A stretch of DNA of 64,000 nt, taken from NCBI RefSeq assembly GCF_005871165.1, contig NZ_SWKP01000006.1, positions 1 to 64,000 on the forward strand, in the 5' to 3' direction. This document shows positions 34,205-42,662 of the stretch, in pieces. This stretch comes from Maricaulis alexandrii. GTDB lineage: Bacteria; Pseudomonadota; Alphaproteobacteria; Caulobacterales; Maricaulaceae. The translations under genes and the position numbers were made by a program. Position 1 is the first letter of the stretch; each line of letters starts with the position of its first letter. Below the pieces are notes generated by a model. It ran no database searches and was not told the origin of the DNA. It was given only the letters and a program-made list of their open reading frames with translations.

Positions 34205-35635
34205 TCAGGCGACGCGAATGGATTGCGGTTCGCCGGCGGCCTTCATCTGCGCACTCAGCACCGCGCCCTTGTGCGGGAAGGGTGTCGCCGGAACCGGCCT
34301 GTCCAGGAAGGGCGCGAGTTTCTCAAACCCTTCGCCGGCACAGACATCAATGATGAGAAGGTCGTCCGGGCGGTCCTTGAAATAGGCCTTCACCTGCTCG
34401 ACGTGACGATCAAAGACCCAGGAAAAGCGCTCCGGATCGAAATTGTAGCAGCCATAAACCGATGCCCGCAGGAATTGGCGCATGCGCAGATGCACTTCCT
34501 CGTCCGGGTCCTCGACATCCTTGAAGGCCGGCCGGTTGTACCAGTGGCGGGCACAGGAACCGAGCCAGTCCTCCTTGTCGCGCACGGTCAACACGAACTT
34601 CGAGCCCGGGTAGAGCTTGTCGAACTGCTGGTAGAACGGGATCGTGGTGATATCGGTCAGACCATCATAGAAGCGCAGCAAGGTCAGGTCGTACTGGGCA
34701 TTGGCAAGTTCGATATAGGTGTCCTCGTCGATCGGATAATGCGACGTGTCGAAGCCCAGAACCTGCAGGGCCGCTGTCAGGCTGCGCGTGCCCGTCCTGG
34801 ACAGACCGAGACCGAAGATTTTCGGCTTATCAGCTTTTTGCCCATAGGCGATGCGATCATTATTCTGTTCGAGCCAGGACTCGAGTTCGTCCCGCGTGAA
34901 CGCACCCTTCTCCTGCACGCCCAGCTGCTTCATCGCCCGTTCGGCGTGTTCCGGCAGGGCCTCGATGAAGGCGTGCACCTCATCCGGCGTCGCCGTCTTG
35001 GGCATTTCCTTGCGGGCATATTCCACTGCGTGGCGCGCCATGGTCAGGTCGCAGAACACGGTATCGTCATAGGTCCAGCGCATCATGGAACGATCCAGAC
35101 GCGTGCGCTGGATCTTGGTGCGGCTGCGCAATTCGCGCAGGGCGTATTTCATGAAAATATGGGTGTGCGCCTGGAAGTGGTCATGCAGGATGTCGAAATT
35201 CCGGAACTGCTTGGCCTCGCCCATTTTCTTCATGGCGAGATTGCGCAGCCGGCTCTCCGGTCGCAGCACATATTTCATGTCGTCCTTGGGAATTTCGACT
35301 GCGGCCATCGCCCGGACCACGTCGGATCGCGTGATATGAACACCGCAGTGCAGACGCCCGCGGAACCGGTCTGACACATAGGCATCGACATAAGGGGCGT
35401 CACACTGATCGATGAAGGGCCGCATGTCCTCCAGGATCAGGCAATCGGCATCGACATAGACCACATAGTCGCAGTCGTGCTCGATCCGCAGCATCTGGTT
35501 CACGCATTCGGTGAAGGGGCGCACATCGTCGATGACGTGAACATTCTCCGGCTGGAGATTCTTGATCGCCAGTTCGAGCGCCACATCGCGCGTTCTTTCG
35601 TCTATCTGGCGGAAGACCAAATCCACTTTCGCCAT
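34205..35635 (-). CDS. Glycosyltransferase-like/sulfotransferase fusion protein
   Basis: A 476-residue two-domain protein. The N-terminal part (about 1-180) resembles a GT-A glycosyltransferase: an early VDLVFRQID strand and the DxD-like VYVDADCLILED. The C-terminal part (from about 270) begins KIFGLGLSRTGTRSLTAALQVLG, a PAPS 5'-phosphosulfate loop of the Sulfotransfer_4 type, with the 3'-phosphate site SKFVLTVRDKEDWLGS. The linker is helical and charged. It lies three bases after the upstream sulfotransferase gene. It may add a sugar and a sulfate to one acceptor. Confidence 0.75.
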   Translation of the reverse strand: MAKVDLVFRQIDERTRDVALELAIKNLQPENVHVIDDVRPFTECVNQMLRIEHDCDYVVYVDADCLILEDMRPFIDQCDAPYVDAYVSDRFRGRLHCGVHITRSDVVRAMAAVEIPKDDMKYVLRPESRLRNLAMKKMGEAKQFRNFDILHDHFQAHTHIFMKYALRELRSRTKIQRTRLDRSMMRWTYDDTVFCDLTMARHAVEYARKEMPKTATPDEVHAFIEALPEHAERAMKQLGVQEKGAFTRDELESWLEQNNDRIAYGQKADKPKIFGLGLSRTGTRSLTAALQVLGFDTSHYPIDEDTYIELANAQYDLTLLRFYDGLTDITTIPFYQQFDKLYPGSKFVLTVRDKEDWLGSCARHWYNRPAFKDVEDPDEEVHLRMRQFLRASVYGCYNFDPERFSWVFDRHVEQVKAYFKDRPDDLLIIDVCAGEGFEKLAPFLDRPVPATPFPHKGAVLSAQMKAAGEPQSIRVA

Positions 35636-35638
35636 TCC

Positions 35639-36481
35639 CTACCCTTCCCATTTGAATGCGGCATTGGCTGAAGCAGCCAGGTCTTCGAACAGGGCCAGGT
35701 GGGCGGGGGACATCTCCTCCCGCCAGCGCAGATCGAGCTCGATATCGCCGGAGTGGTTTTCGTAATAGTCACGCGTGCGGTCCGAGAGGCTGACAAAGGC
35801 CTCGTCCGGATCCTTCATCTGTTCGCGCGCAACAATGAATTGGGTGCCGCTATTGCCCCCCAGAACATGCTGTTCGGTCTCGGAAAAACGCAGCATGCCC
35901 GGCTCGAAGTCCAAGCCGACGACCGCACACAGCGCGCGGGCCACGGCCTCGGTCGACGTCGCCAGGTCCTCATAGCGGACACGGATTTTGGGGCCTTCGA
36001 ACGCCGCGAAGAGCGCTTCGCTGGAGGCCATCTTGTCGACCCAGTCCCGGATCTGCCCTTCAGGGTCGCGGTCCGGATATTTGCGGATTCGCGAATTGAC
36101 GACGGCCCGCCCGTCCCGCCCGAGCAGGATCAGAACAGCCCGTCCGCCCACGGCAACGGTTTCCGCGGCACGCGCCCTGATCCAGGCCTCGTCTTTGGTG
36201 CTGTCGATGATCACAGGCTTGCCGACATGATCGGCGACCGCAGCATGCAGGGGGCGCTCGCCATCCCATTCGAAACCCGACCACACCGGGCAGGCTTCGC
36301 CGCAGATCTTGCAGACGCGCTTGCGCAACGGCTTTCTGGTATCGCCGAGGTAACGGGCCTTGCCGCCCTCTCCCATGTAGAAAGTGCGTGAATGACTGCC
36401 CAGGATCATGCCCAGCAGTGTGGATCCCGAGTGACCGGCGCCGCATATCATGACGCTCACCGGTCCGGTGGTCTTGCTCAT
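35639..36481 (-). CDS. Sulfotransferase
   Basis: A 280-residue PAPS-dependent sulfotransferase. The 5'-phosphosulfate loop is CGAGHSGSTLLGMILGSH (about residues 13-30). The 3'-phosphate site is LILLGRDGRAVVNSRIRKYP. A four-Cys-like segment (RVCKICGEACPVW) may bind metal or form a disulfide. It is the first gene of the sulfotransferase / fusion / ABC operon. The acceptor is unknown; carbohydrate or lipid head groups are usual for this family. Confidence 0.8.
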   Translation of the reverse strand: MSKTTGPVSVMICGAGHSGSTLLGMILGSHSRTFYMGEGGKARYLGDTRKPLRKRVCKICGEACPVWSGFEWDGERPLHAAVADHVGKPVIIDSTKDEAWIRARAAETVAVGGRAVLILLGRDGRAVVNSRIRKYPDRDPEGQIRDWVDKMASSEALFAAFEGPKIRVRYEDLATSTEAVARALCAVVGLDFEPGMLRFSETEQHVLGGNSGTQFIVAREQMKDPDEAFVSLSDRTRDYYENHSGDIELDLRWREEMSPAHLALFEDLAASANAAFKWEG

Positions 36482-36762
36482 TCTGTCCCCTCGGCCAGAC
36501 CTTCATCCCAAAGGGTGAAAGCGCGCCCGGGTCAACTTGGCCACGGAATGCGCTGAACACTCAAGCGAAAAAGCTTCGCCGGCCCTGTTTACGGACATCA
36601 TGCCCTGCCGGCCTGCTGTAAATACGCCGGAAGTCCTGTTTGGTTCCGTGTGCGTCGCGCTTCGCCTGCGAGGATGATGGCCGGGCGTCACACTGACGCA
36701 TCGCCTTGCGGACGCACCGAGGTATAGGTCATGACAGAGACCGACCTGTTCAGGAGTTGACC

Positions 36763-37290
36763 ATGCTGCGCCCCCTCATCCCCGTGATTTCCGTTCTCGC
36801 TTTGGCAGCCTGCGGCAATGGTTCCGGCGAAGGCGGAACCGGCTCACAGGCCAGCGCGCAAGCCGAGACGCCGGCCCCGGTTCAGCAGACGGTCGAGGAA
36901 ACGGCGAGCCCCGCAGCAGAGGAGAGCCCCGCAAGTGCCGTTCTCAGCCTGGACGGTGCCGATCTCGCAAATGGGGCCCGGCAATACCGTCGCTGTCAGT
37001 CCTGCCACACGCTGGCCGAAGGCGGACGCCACACGATCGGCCCGAACCTGCATGGCGTGATCGGAGCGCCGGCAGCCGGCCAATCCGACTTTGCCTATTC
37101 CCCGCGGCTTCGCGAATCCGGCCTGGTCTGGGATCTGGAGACGCTGAATGCCTGGATCGAGAACCCGCGCGCCCTGGTGCCGCAGAACCGGATGAGCTTT
37201 GTCGGCCTTCGCAATGCCGAAGACCGCCGCGACGTGATCGCCTACATCGCCCAGGAAACCGGTGCGACTTTCGACGAAACGGACGAGTAG
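36763..37290 (+). CDS. Class I cytochrome c, lipoprotein-anchored
   Basis: A 175-residue cytochrome c with a lipoprotein signal (VISVLALAACGN). After an Ala/Glu/Pro-rich linker of about 45 residues comes a single haem site C78-Q-S-C81-H82, and the likely sixth ligand is M144 in NRMSFVG. The fold, with GPNLHGVIG between, is that of mitochondrial-type cytochrome c (c2/CycM-like). It would carry electrons at the periplasmic face. CAGGAG lies six bases before the ATG. A hairpin ends the transcript. Confidence 0.88.
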   Translation: MLRPLIPVISVLALAACGNGSGEGGTGSQASAQAETPAPVQQTVEETASPAAEESPASAVLSLDGADLANGARQYRRCQSCHTLAEGGRHTIGPNLHGVIGAPAAGQSDFAYSPRLRESGLVWDLETLNAWIENPRALVPQNRMSFVGLRNAEDRRDVIAYIAQETGATFDETDE

Positions 37291-37296
37291 GGCGAT

Positions 37297-37320
37297 GCGG
37301 GTCAGTTGATAATGACCCGC
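37297..37320 (+). terminator. Hairpin after the cytochrome c gene
   Basis: GCGGGTCA (37297-37304) pairs with TGACCCGC (37313-37320) with an eight-base loop. No immediate U-run follows, so termination may be weak. Confidence 0.5.
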
Positions 37321-37396
37321 AATACCAAAATCTGTTGATTTTTGCTGCGCATGCTCACAAAACGTCTGCGGGGGACGTTACAGCGTGGGGTATTTC

Positions 37397-38404
37397 ATGC
37401 GCAAACTTATCGGAGAATTGCGCGGTGACGTCACGATTGTGGCGTCAACCTATAACCGTGCACCCGTCCTTTCACGCGCACTCAGAACGGTCCTCAAGCA
37501 AACTCACCGAAACTGGCGAGCCCTGATCATTGGTGATCAGTGCGATCAGGAGACGGCTGACTGTGTCGCCGCGTTTCAGGATCCGCGCCTGCGCTTCATC
37601 AATCTTCCGGAGCGGTTCGGCGAACAGTCCGGCCCGAATTCCGTCGGCATGGCTTTGGCCGACACGCCCTACATCGCGTTTCTCAATCACGATGACCTTT
37701 GGCTGCCGGATCATTTGTCCAACGCCCTTAAAGCCCTGAAAGTCTCGCGGGCCGAACTCGTCTGGAGTCAGGCCGCGATCTTCACAGGCCGCGGCCCTCG
37801 AGACGATCGCCCGTACTTCGTCCACTGTACGCCGCCAGGGCGCAACCTCGACGCCGCTTTTGACGCCCCCTTCTTCTACGGCGAACCCATCAGCTGTTGG
37901 GTCGGCCGAACGGACCTGTTCCGCAGGATTGGCCCGATGACACCGGCCGCCGACGTGGACGGCACCTCCCTGCAGGACTATTGCAAACGCCTCAACCAGG
38001 CAGGCGTGCGTCTGAAGGCGCTCGACGACATAACCGTCCTCAAGGACCAGATGCGGCTCAGGCCACCAGTCTATGCCCATGACGGCACCTATGCGGAACG
38101 TTGGACCCGCATGATCGAAAATGGGGAGACAGACGCCATCCGGTCCGAAATCGATGAGGACGTCTGGCTGGCGAACCTTCTCGGCGAGACAGACCGGTTC
38201 GAGCCCCCCTCACCCCCCGACCAGTCGACCCAGCTGGCCCGGGTGGCCAGAGAAAGCGGTATCGATCTCAACCGGGCCCTGATCAAGGCCCGGGGAAGCA
38301 AGCTGGACATGCTTGGACGCGTTGTAACCCACAGAACCGGTCAGTCCGTCGCAAGACAGGCTGAACTCGCCGCGATGATCGACCATGCGAGGGCTATGCT
38401 GTGA
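37397..38404 (+). CDS. Glycosyltransferase family 2
   Basis: A GT-A inverting glycosyltransferase of 335 residues. It shows VTIVASTYNRAPVLSRALRTVLKQ at the N-terminus and a FLNHDDLW acidic motif that binds the metal-nucleotide. The ATG at 37397 with GGGG six bases before is chosen; a GTG four codons upstream is possible. The C-terminal third is helical and unassigned. Its stop overlaps the GTG start of the NDP-hexose dehydratase gene (38401), so the two are translationally coupled. Confidence 0.82.
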   Translation: MRKLIGELRGDVTIVASTYNRAPVLSRALRTVLKQTHRNWRALIIGDQCDQETADCVAAFQDPRLRFINLPERFGEQSGPNSVGMALADTPYIAFLNHDDLWLPDHLSNALKALKVSRAELVWSQAAIFTGRGPRDDRPYFVHCTPPGRNLDAAFDAPFFYGEPISCWVGRTDLFRRIGPMTPAADVDGTSLQDYCKRLNQAGVRLKALDDITVLKDQMRLRPPVYAHDGTYAERWTRMIENGETDAIRSEIDEDVWLANLLGETDRFEPPSPPDQSTQLARVARESGIDLNRALIKARGSKLDMLGRVVTHRTGQSVARQAELAAMIDHARAML

Positions 38405-39729
38405 AACTGGGAACCCAGACCATCCAGCATTGGCTGCAGGACGCGCACGAACACAGCCAGATCCGTGTCGAACCAATCCGCTTCGAGGAGTGCGAGCACT
38501 GGTCCCTTCGCGAAGGCGCGATGATCCATGACACAGGCGGCTTCTTTGCGCTGCGCGGGCTGCGGATCGAATCAGCGTCGCCCCGGCTAAACGGGTTTGT
38601 TGCACCGATGATCGACCAGCCCCAGCCGGGCTGGCTGGCCTTCCTTGTCCGTCAAGGCCCGTCCGGCCTGGAATGGCTGCTGCAGGCAAAAACCGAGCCC
38701 GGCAACGTCAATCCAACCCAGATTGCCCCGAGCATCCAGGCCACGCCAAGCAATTACAACCGGCTTCATGGCGGAGCACCGACCCTGTTCCTGGAACACA
38801 TCCACAAGAATGCCCTCTACCTGTCCCTAGGGGCCCATTCCGAACAGGGCAGCAAATTTCTTTGGAAATTCAACAAGAATTCCGTCATCGCCTTGCCAAA
38901 GGACATGTCCGTCGAAGCCCCGGAGCCTTTCTTCAGATGGTGCTCCTCGCACATAATGCGCGAGCTTCTGGGGCAATCGAACTGTCTCAATACCGATGCG
39001 CGTTCTGCCATCGCGACCGCGCCGTGGGTGAGTCTGGCCGAACATGGAGAGCTGTTCGGGGCCGACGTCCTGAAGGCATCCTATGCGAAACCCTGCGGGG
39101 AACCGGTGAAGGCCCGGCTCTCGGAGCGGGTCACGCCGGTAGTCGGGCGTGCCGGCCTCCACTGGGTGTTCGACCCGCTCGACTCATTGGAAGGCTGGGA
39201 TTTCACGCCGGACGGGATCATCAATGCGGAAACGGGCGCACCGGCCCTCACCTATGCTCGTGTTGACGTTCAGGGCCGTGAAGTGAGCCATTGGTGCCAG
39301 CCCTTTCTCACGCATGCGGGAGAACCGGATCACGTGCTGCTGATGCGGATCGAGGATGGCGTCGCCCAATTCTTCATCCGGTCCCATCAGGAACCCGGTT
39401 TTGGCTTGCGCCGCGAATTCTCGCCCTCCTTCCAGGATGGTCAGGCAGACCGGGACAAGGTGCGTCACTGGATGAAGCCTGACAGTGCAGTGCTCGCCGA
39501 AATCTCCCAGAGTGATGAAGGCGGGCGCTTCATGCAGGCCCGGGCGCGCTACAGGATCGTCCTGGTTGGCGACACGCCACCACCCCGGTCCCACCCGACG
39601 GGCATGTGGGTTCCGCTATCCGTGCTCGAACATGCCATGCGGACGCCCGGCCGGTGCACGAATGAGCTGCGCACACTGGGCTCGCTCATTCTCAGCACGG
39701 ACTTCGATCACGCCTGCCGCAAACTCTGA
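38401..39729 (+). CDS. NDP-hexose 2,3-dehydratase family protein
   Basis: A 442-residue protein of the NDP-hexose 2,3-dehydratase family (TylX3/EryBVI-like), which removes the C2 hydroxyl from NDP-4-keto-6-deoxyhexose. It has the two tandem repeats typical of the family. The first carries FFALRGLRI, QAKTEPGN and ATPSNYNRLHGG; the second repeats the layout in weaker form with HVLLMRIEDG. GTG at 38401 overlaps the upstream stop. The partner 3-ketoreductase, 4,6-dehydratase and thymidylyltransferase are not in the window. The second repeat looks divergent, so activity is uncertain. Confidence 0.78.
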   Translation: MKLGTQTIQHWLQDAHEHSQIRVEPIRFEECEHWSLREGAMIHDTGGFFALRGLRIESASPRLNGFVAPMIDQPQPGWLAFLVRQGPSGLEWLLQAKTEPGNVNPTQIAPSIQATPSNYNRLHGGAPTLFLEHIHKNALYLSLGAHSEQGSKFLWKFNKNSVIALPKDMSVEAPEPFFRWCSSHIMRELLGQSNCLNTDARSAIATAPWVSLAEHGELFGADVLKASYAKPCGEPVKARLSERVTPVVGRAGLHWVFDPLDSLEGWDFTPDGIINAETGAPALTYARVDVQGREVSHWCQPFLTHAGEPDHVLLMRIEDGVAQFFIRSHQEPGFGLRREFSPSFQDGQADRDKVRHWMKPDSAVLAEISQSDEGGRFMQARARYRIVLVGDTPPPRSHPTGMWVPLSVLEHAMRTPGRCTNELRTLGSLILSTDFDHACRKL

Positions 39730-39740
39730 CCCCCTCGGCA

Positions 39741-40526
39741 TCAGAACCGGCGCCAGGCCGAGACGAAGATCATCCGCTCATTGATGACATTTCGACCGGC
39801 AGGAGTTGCGGCCAGACCGACATGGTACTGGACTTCTCCCCATTGCCGGCCGACCGATAGCTGAACCTTGTGCTGCTCGAATTCGGGCCGGCCCGTCCGG
39901 GCCGGTTCGACACTCCAGACGGAAAAGCTCTGCGCCAGAACCTGCCAGCGATCTGTCGGCTGCCAGCCCCATGTCAGATCCAGACGCGCTTCGTTGAGGT
40001 CATCACCGCCGCGCCAGCGATGGGACAGTTGGAGATCGGCGAACTGGTCATCGCCGAGATGACGCCCCCACAGGCCGCGGACCTCCCAAGCCGTTTCGCC
40101 GGATCCAAGCGGCTGATTGGAGACATTCTCTCCGGCTCCGGGAAGCAGGACCGTGAGTTGCCCGGAAACAGTGTCCGGGCCGCGTGACCAGACCCGGTGG
40201 CGCAATCCCAGCTCGCTGGCCGCCAGGCCGCGGGCCGCGTCGACCCGCGTGCCCTGGCGGCGCTCGACAGACTGCCAGGCCAGGCGGGACACCCAGGTCG
40301 TGCGACCGGTCAGCCCGTATTCCAGATAAGCGGCGGTTTCGTCCTTGTGAAAATAACCGTCATCGACGGTCTCGCCGTCGGGCCCGAAGCCCTGATCGGC
40401 GCGGTCCAGCAAAGTGGTGAAGATCAGAAGGCCCTCACCCTTTTCCTGGGGCCAGGCCCCGGCCTGGGCAGGCGGTGCGATCATCACACTGCCCACCAAG
40501 CCGGTTCCGGCCAGAGCCCCTGTCAG
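39741..40526 (-). CDS. Predicted outer-membrane beta-barrel protein
   Basis: About 261 residues with a cleavable N-terminal region (ALAGTGLVGSVMIAPPAQAGA) and alternating amphipathic strands, ending in WRRF, the terminal aromatic typical of outer-membrane barrels. No family is recognised. The start is unclear. No ATG, GTG or TTG gives a normal signal peptide without a 130-base overlap of the aldolase. A CTG at 40526 overlaps the aldolase stop as CTGA and yields a 24-residue signal-like segment. An upstream ATG at 40655 is the alternative. It converges with the dehydratase gene. Confidence 0.6.
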   Translation of the reverse strand: MTGALAGTGLVGSVMIAPPAQAGAWPQEKGEGLLIFTTLLDRADQGFGPDGETVDDGYFHKDETAAYLEYGLTGRTTWVSRLAWQSVERRQGTRVDAARGLAASELGLRHRVWSRGPDTVSGQLTVLLPGAGENVSNQPLGSGETAWEVRGLWGRHLGDDQFADLQLSHRWRGGDDLNEARLDLTWGWQPTDRWQVLAQSFSVWSVEPARTGRPEFEQHKVQLSVGRQWGEVQYHVGLAATPAGRNVINERMIFVSAWRRF

Positions 40527-41290
40527 GCGTCGAAGCCGGGGCTTTCGCGCCGCACGCGGTCCAGCACGGCCGCCCAGGCGATCTCCTTGAAGAATTCGTT
40601 GGAGGAGATCTCGTCGGACTGGCCGAAGACACGATCCTGCATCTTCTGATCCCATTCGATCAGCTCCCCACCAGCCTGGGCCATGACCTGGATCTTGCAG
40701 GCACGCTCCAGTAGATAAAGGCGAACATACGCGCTAAACGGGTGGTCGCCAACCGACAACGTCCCATGGCTGCGCAGGATCATCAGATTCTTTTCGCCCA
40801 GATCGGCTACAAGCCGAACCTTTTCCTCCGCTTCCAGGGCGATGCCCTCATAGTCGTGATAGGACACATCATTCATGATGTTCATTGCGAGCTGCGAGAT
40901 CGGGCGAAGCCCGCCCTTCTGCGCCGCAACAGCCACACCGGCATCCGAGTGCAGGTGGATCGCCACCGCCACATCTTCCCGCGCGTCATGGATCGCGGAG
41001 TGGATCGTGAAGCCGGCCGGATTGATCCCGTATTGCGAGGGCGGCAGGACATTGCCGTCCAGGTCCACCTTCACCAGATTGCTCGCGGTCACGTCTTCAT
41101 AGAGCAGGCCGAACGGATTGAGCAGGAAATGCTCGTCCGGTCCGGGGACCCGCATGGAAATGTGGGTAAAGAAGAGATCATCCCATCCGTGCATGCGCAC
41201 GAGACGGTAGAGCGCCGCCAGATCACAGCGCGCTTTCCACTCTTCGGCGGAGACCTGGTCTTTTACTGACAGGTTAGCCTGATCATCCAT
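40523..41290 (-). CDS. Class II aldolase/adducin family protein
   Basis: A 255-residue protein of the AraD/FucA-like class II aldolase family. The zinc ligands are visible in AIHLHSDAG (two His) and a later RSHGTLSVG His. GGGAGG lies six bases before the ATG at 41290; the frame to 41350 is not needed. Enzymes of this group cleave or epimerise sugar phosphates; many alphaproteobacterial members are of unknown substrate. Its stop is shared with the start zone of the outer-membrane protein gene, so the pair may be one transcript. Confidence 0.85.
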   Translation of the reverse strand: MDDQANLSVKDQVSAEEWKARCDLAALYRLVRMHGWDDLFFTHISMRVPGPDEHFLLNPFGLLYEDVTASNLVKVDLDGNVLPPSQYGINPAGFTIHSAIHDAREDVAVAIHLHSDAGVAVAAQKGGLRPISQLAMNIMNDVSYHDYEGIALEAEEKVRLVADLGEKNLMILRSHGTLSVGDHPFSAYVRLYLLERACKIQVMAQAGGELIEWDQKMQDRVFGQSDEISSNEFFKEIAWAAVLDRVRRESPGFDA

Positions 41291-41563
41291 GTAAACCTCC
41301 CGGGGATTGTTTTTATCGCCAACGCCACAGAATTGCTCCGGATCCGTCACAGGTCAAACAGGGCAACTTCGACCTTAGCGCGACTCATACGATATGACCC
41401 CCTATGCTTGTTCTGCATTGATATCAAAACAATAAAAGGAAGACTTGGGGATTCACTCACGAATCCAACACTGTGAGCACCGCCCTTCACAGCCGGATTA
41501 ACAAGTTTTCAAGGCGTTTCTGTCTTCATACAGACTGACCACAACCCGCAAGCCGCGATAAAG

Positions 41564-42622
41564 ATGAACATTAATACTGCGGAAACCCTAAACACCCTGG
41601 CCAGACTCAAGGACCCGGGAAAGCGCAAAGAGCTGGCTCTGGGCATTACGGAACTGTGCCTGGCGCAACCGCTTGCGCCCCGGACCGAGCCTGTGGCCGG
41701 CGACCTTCTCGTTACATTGTCGAGCAAGGCCGACGATGAAACCAAGTCGGTCATCGCCACCAAGCTGGCCAATTGTGACTGGGCACCGCACGCGGCCATC
41801 CGCTTTTTCGCCTTCGAACCGATCGAAATCGGCGCAGTGATCATCAAGAAGAGCGAACGGTTGACGGTGAAGGACATGGTCGAACTGGCCGAGACCGGGA
41901 CGACGGAACACCGGCGCCACCTGGCCATGCGTCCGAACATCTGCCTGGCGATCACCGACACCCTGGCCAAACCGGGCGAGGCCGTCGTGCTGCGCGCCCT
42001 GGCCAATAACGACACGGCCGAGATTTCCGAGAATACGCTGGGCATCTGCATGACGGTTGCCCGCGATCACCCCAAACTGCGTGAAGCGCTGGCCCGGCGG
42101 CATGATTTGTCGACGGAATACGCTACCCAGCTGTGCATCATGCTGCCGGAGAACTGGCGCGAGGAACTCTATCGCCGCTTTGGCCTGGACAAGGACAAGG
42201 TCGAGAACCTGACGGTGAAAGCCGCCCTCGGCGCCACGCCGGAAGATGTCGACCTGGCCGCGGCCAAGACGGTGGCGGACGCCGCAGAAGCCGGCAAGCT
42301 GACCGGTGAATTTGCCCTCGACGCGGTGAAACGCGGCGACCAGGCCGTTTTCGACCACGCCATCGCCCACCTGTGCGGGGTCAAGGCCTCGCAATGGCGA
42401 GTCGCCCTGGCCATGAGCGGCGTCAAGGCAGCGGCCATGGCCTGCCAGGCCGCCCATCTCGACCGGACGGCCTACCCGATCATCCACAAGGCTCTGCAAC
42501 GGGCTGGCCGGATGCACCAGTCGCTGGAAGGCGATGCGATGGCTGCGGCTGCCAATGTCTTCCGCATGTACGGCGCGGAAAAGGCGGCGAAGGTCTTGCG
42601 TCAGATGGGAACCAGAGCTTGA
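41564..42622 (+). CDS. DUF2336 protein
   Basis: A 352-residue all-helical cytoplasmic protein of the DUF2336 family, common in Caulobacterales and Rhodospirillales. It is built of HEAT-like helical pairs (MNINTAETLNTLARLKD, then repeats such as AETGTTEHRRHLAMRPNICLAITDTL). A low-similarity relative is encoded at 44538-45674. Its function is unknown; context next to a receiver and an Hpt gene suggests signalling. A stable hairpin (42625-42648) follows the stop and precedes nadK. Confidence 0.8.
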   Translation: MNINTAETLNTLARLKDPGKRKELALGITELCLAQPLAPRTEPVAGDLLVTLSSKADDETKSVIATKLANCDWAPHAAIRFFAFEPIEIGAVIIKKSERLTVKDMVELAETGTTEHRRHLAMRPNICLAITDTLAKPGEAVVLRALANNDTAEISENTLGICMTVARDHPKLREALARRHDLSTEYATQLCIMLPENWREELYRRFGLDKDKVENLTVKAALGATPEDVDLAAAKTVADAAEAGKLTGEFALDAVKRGDQAVFDHAIAHLCGVKASQWRVALAMSGVKAAAMACQAAHLDRTAYPIIHKALQRAGRMHQSLEGDAMAAAANVFRMYGAEKAAKVLRQMGTRA

Positions 42623-42624
42623 AT

Positions 42625-42648
42625 AAAGACTTGTTCGACCAAGTCTTT
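42625..42648 (+). promoter_or_regulatory. Hairpin between the DUF2336 and nadK genes
   Basis: AAAGACTTG (42625-42633) pairs perfectly with CAAGTCTTT (42640-42648) around TTCGAC. No T-run follows. It ends 14 bases before the nadK start proposed here. Confidence 0.6.
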
Positions 42649-42662
42649 GCAAGAGCCTCCCC

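Noticed and set aside
30251-36481. A prophage or eCIS cluster around the sheath gene
   Set aside because: No capsid, tube, baseplate, spike, integrase or ATPase genes are found in the window, and neighbours are chromosomal enzymes.
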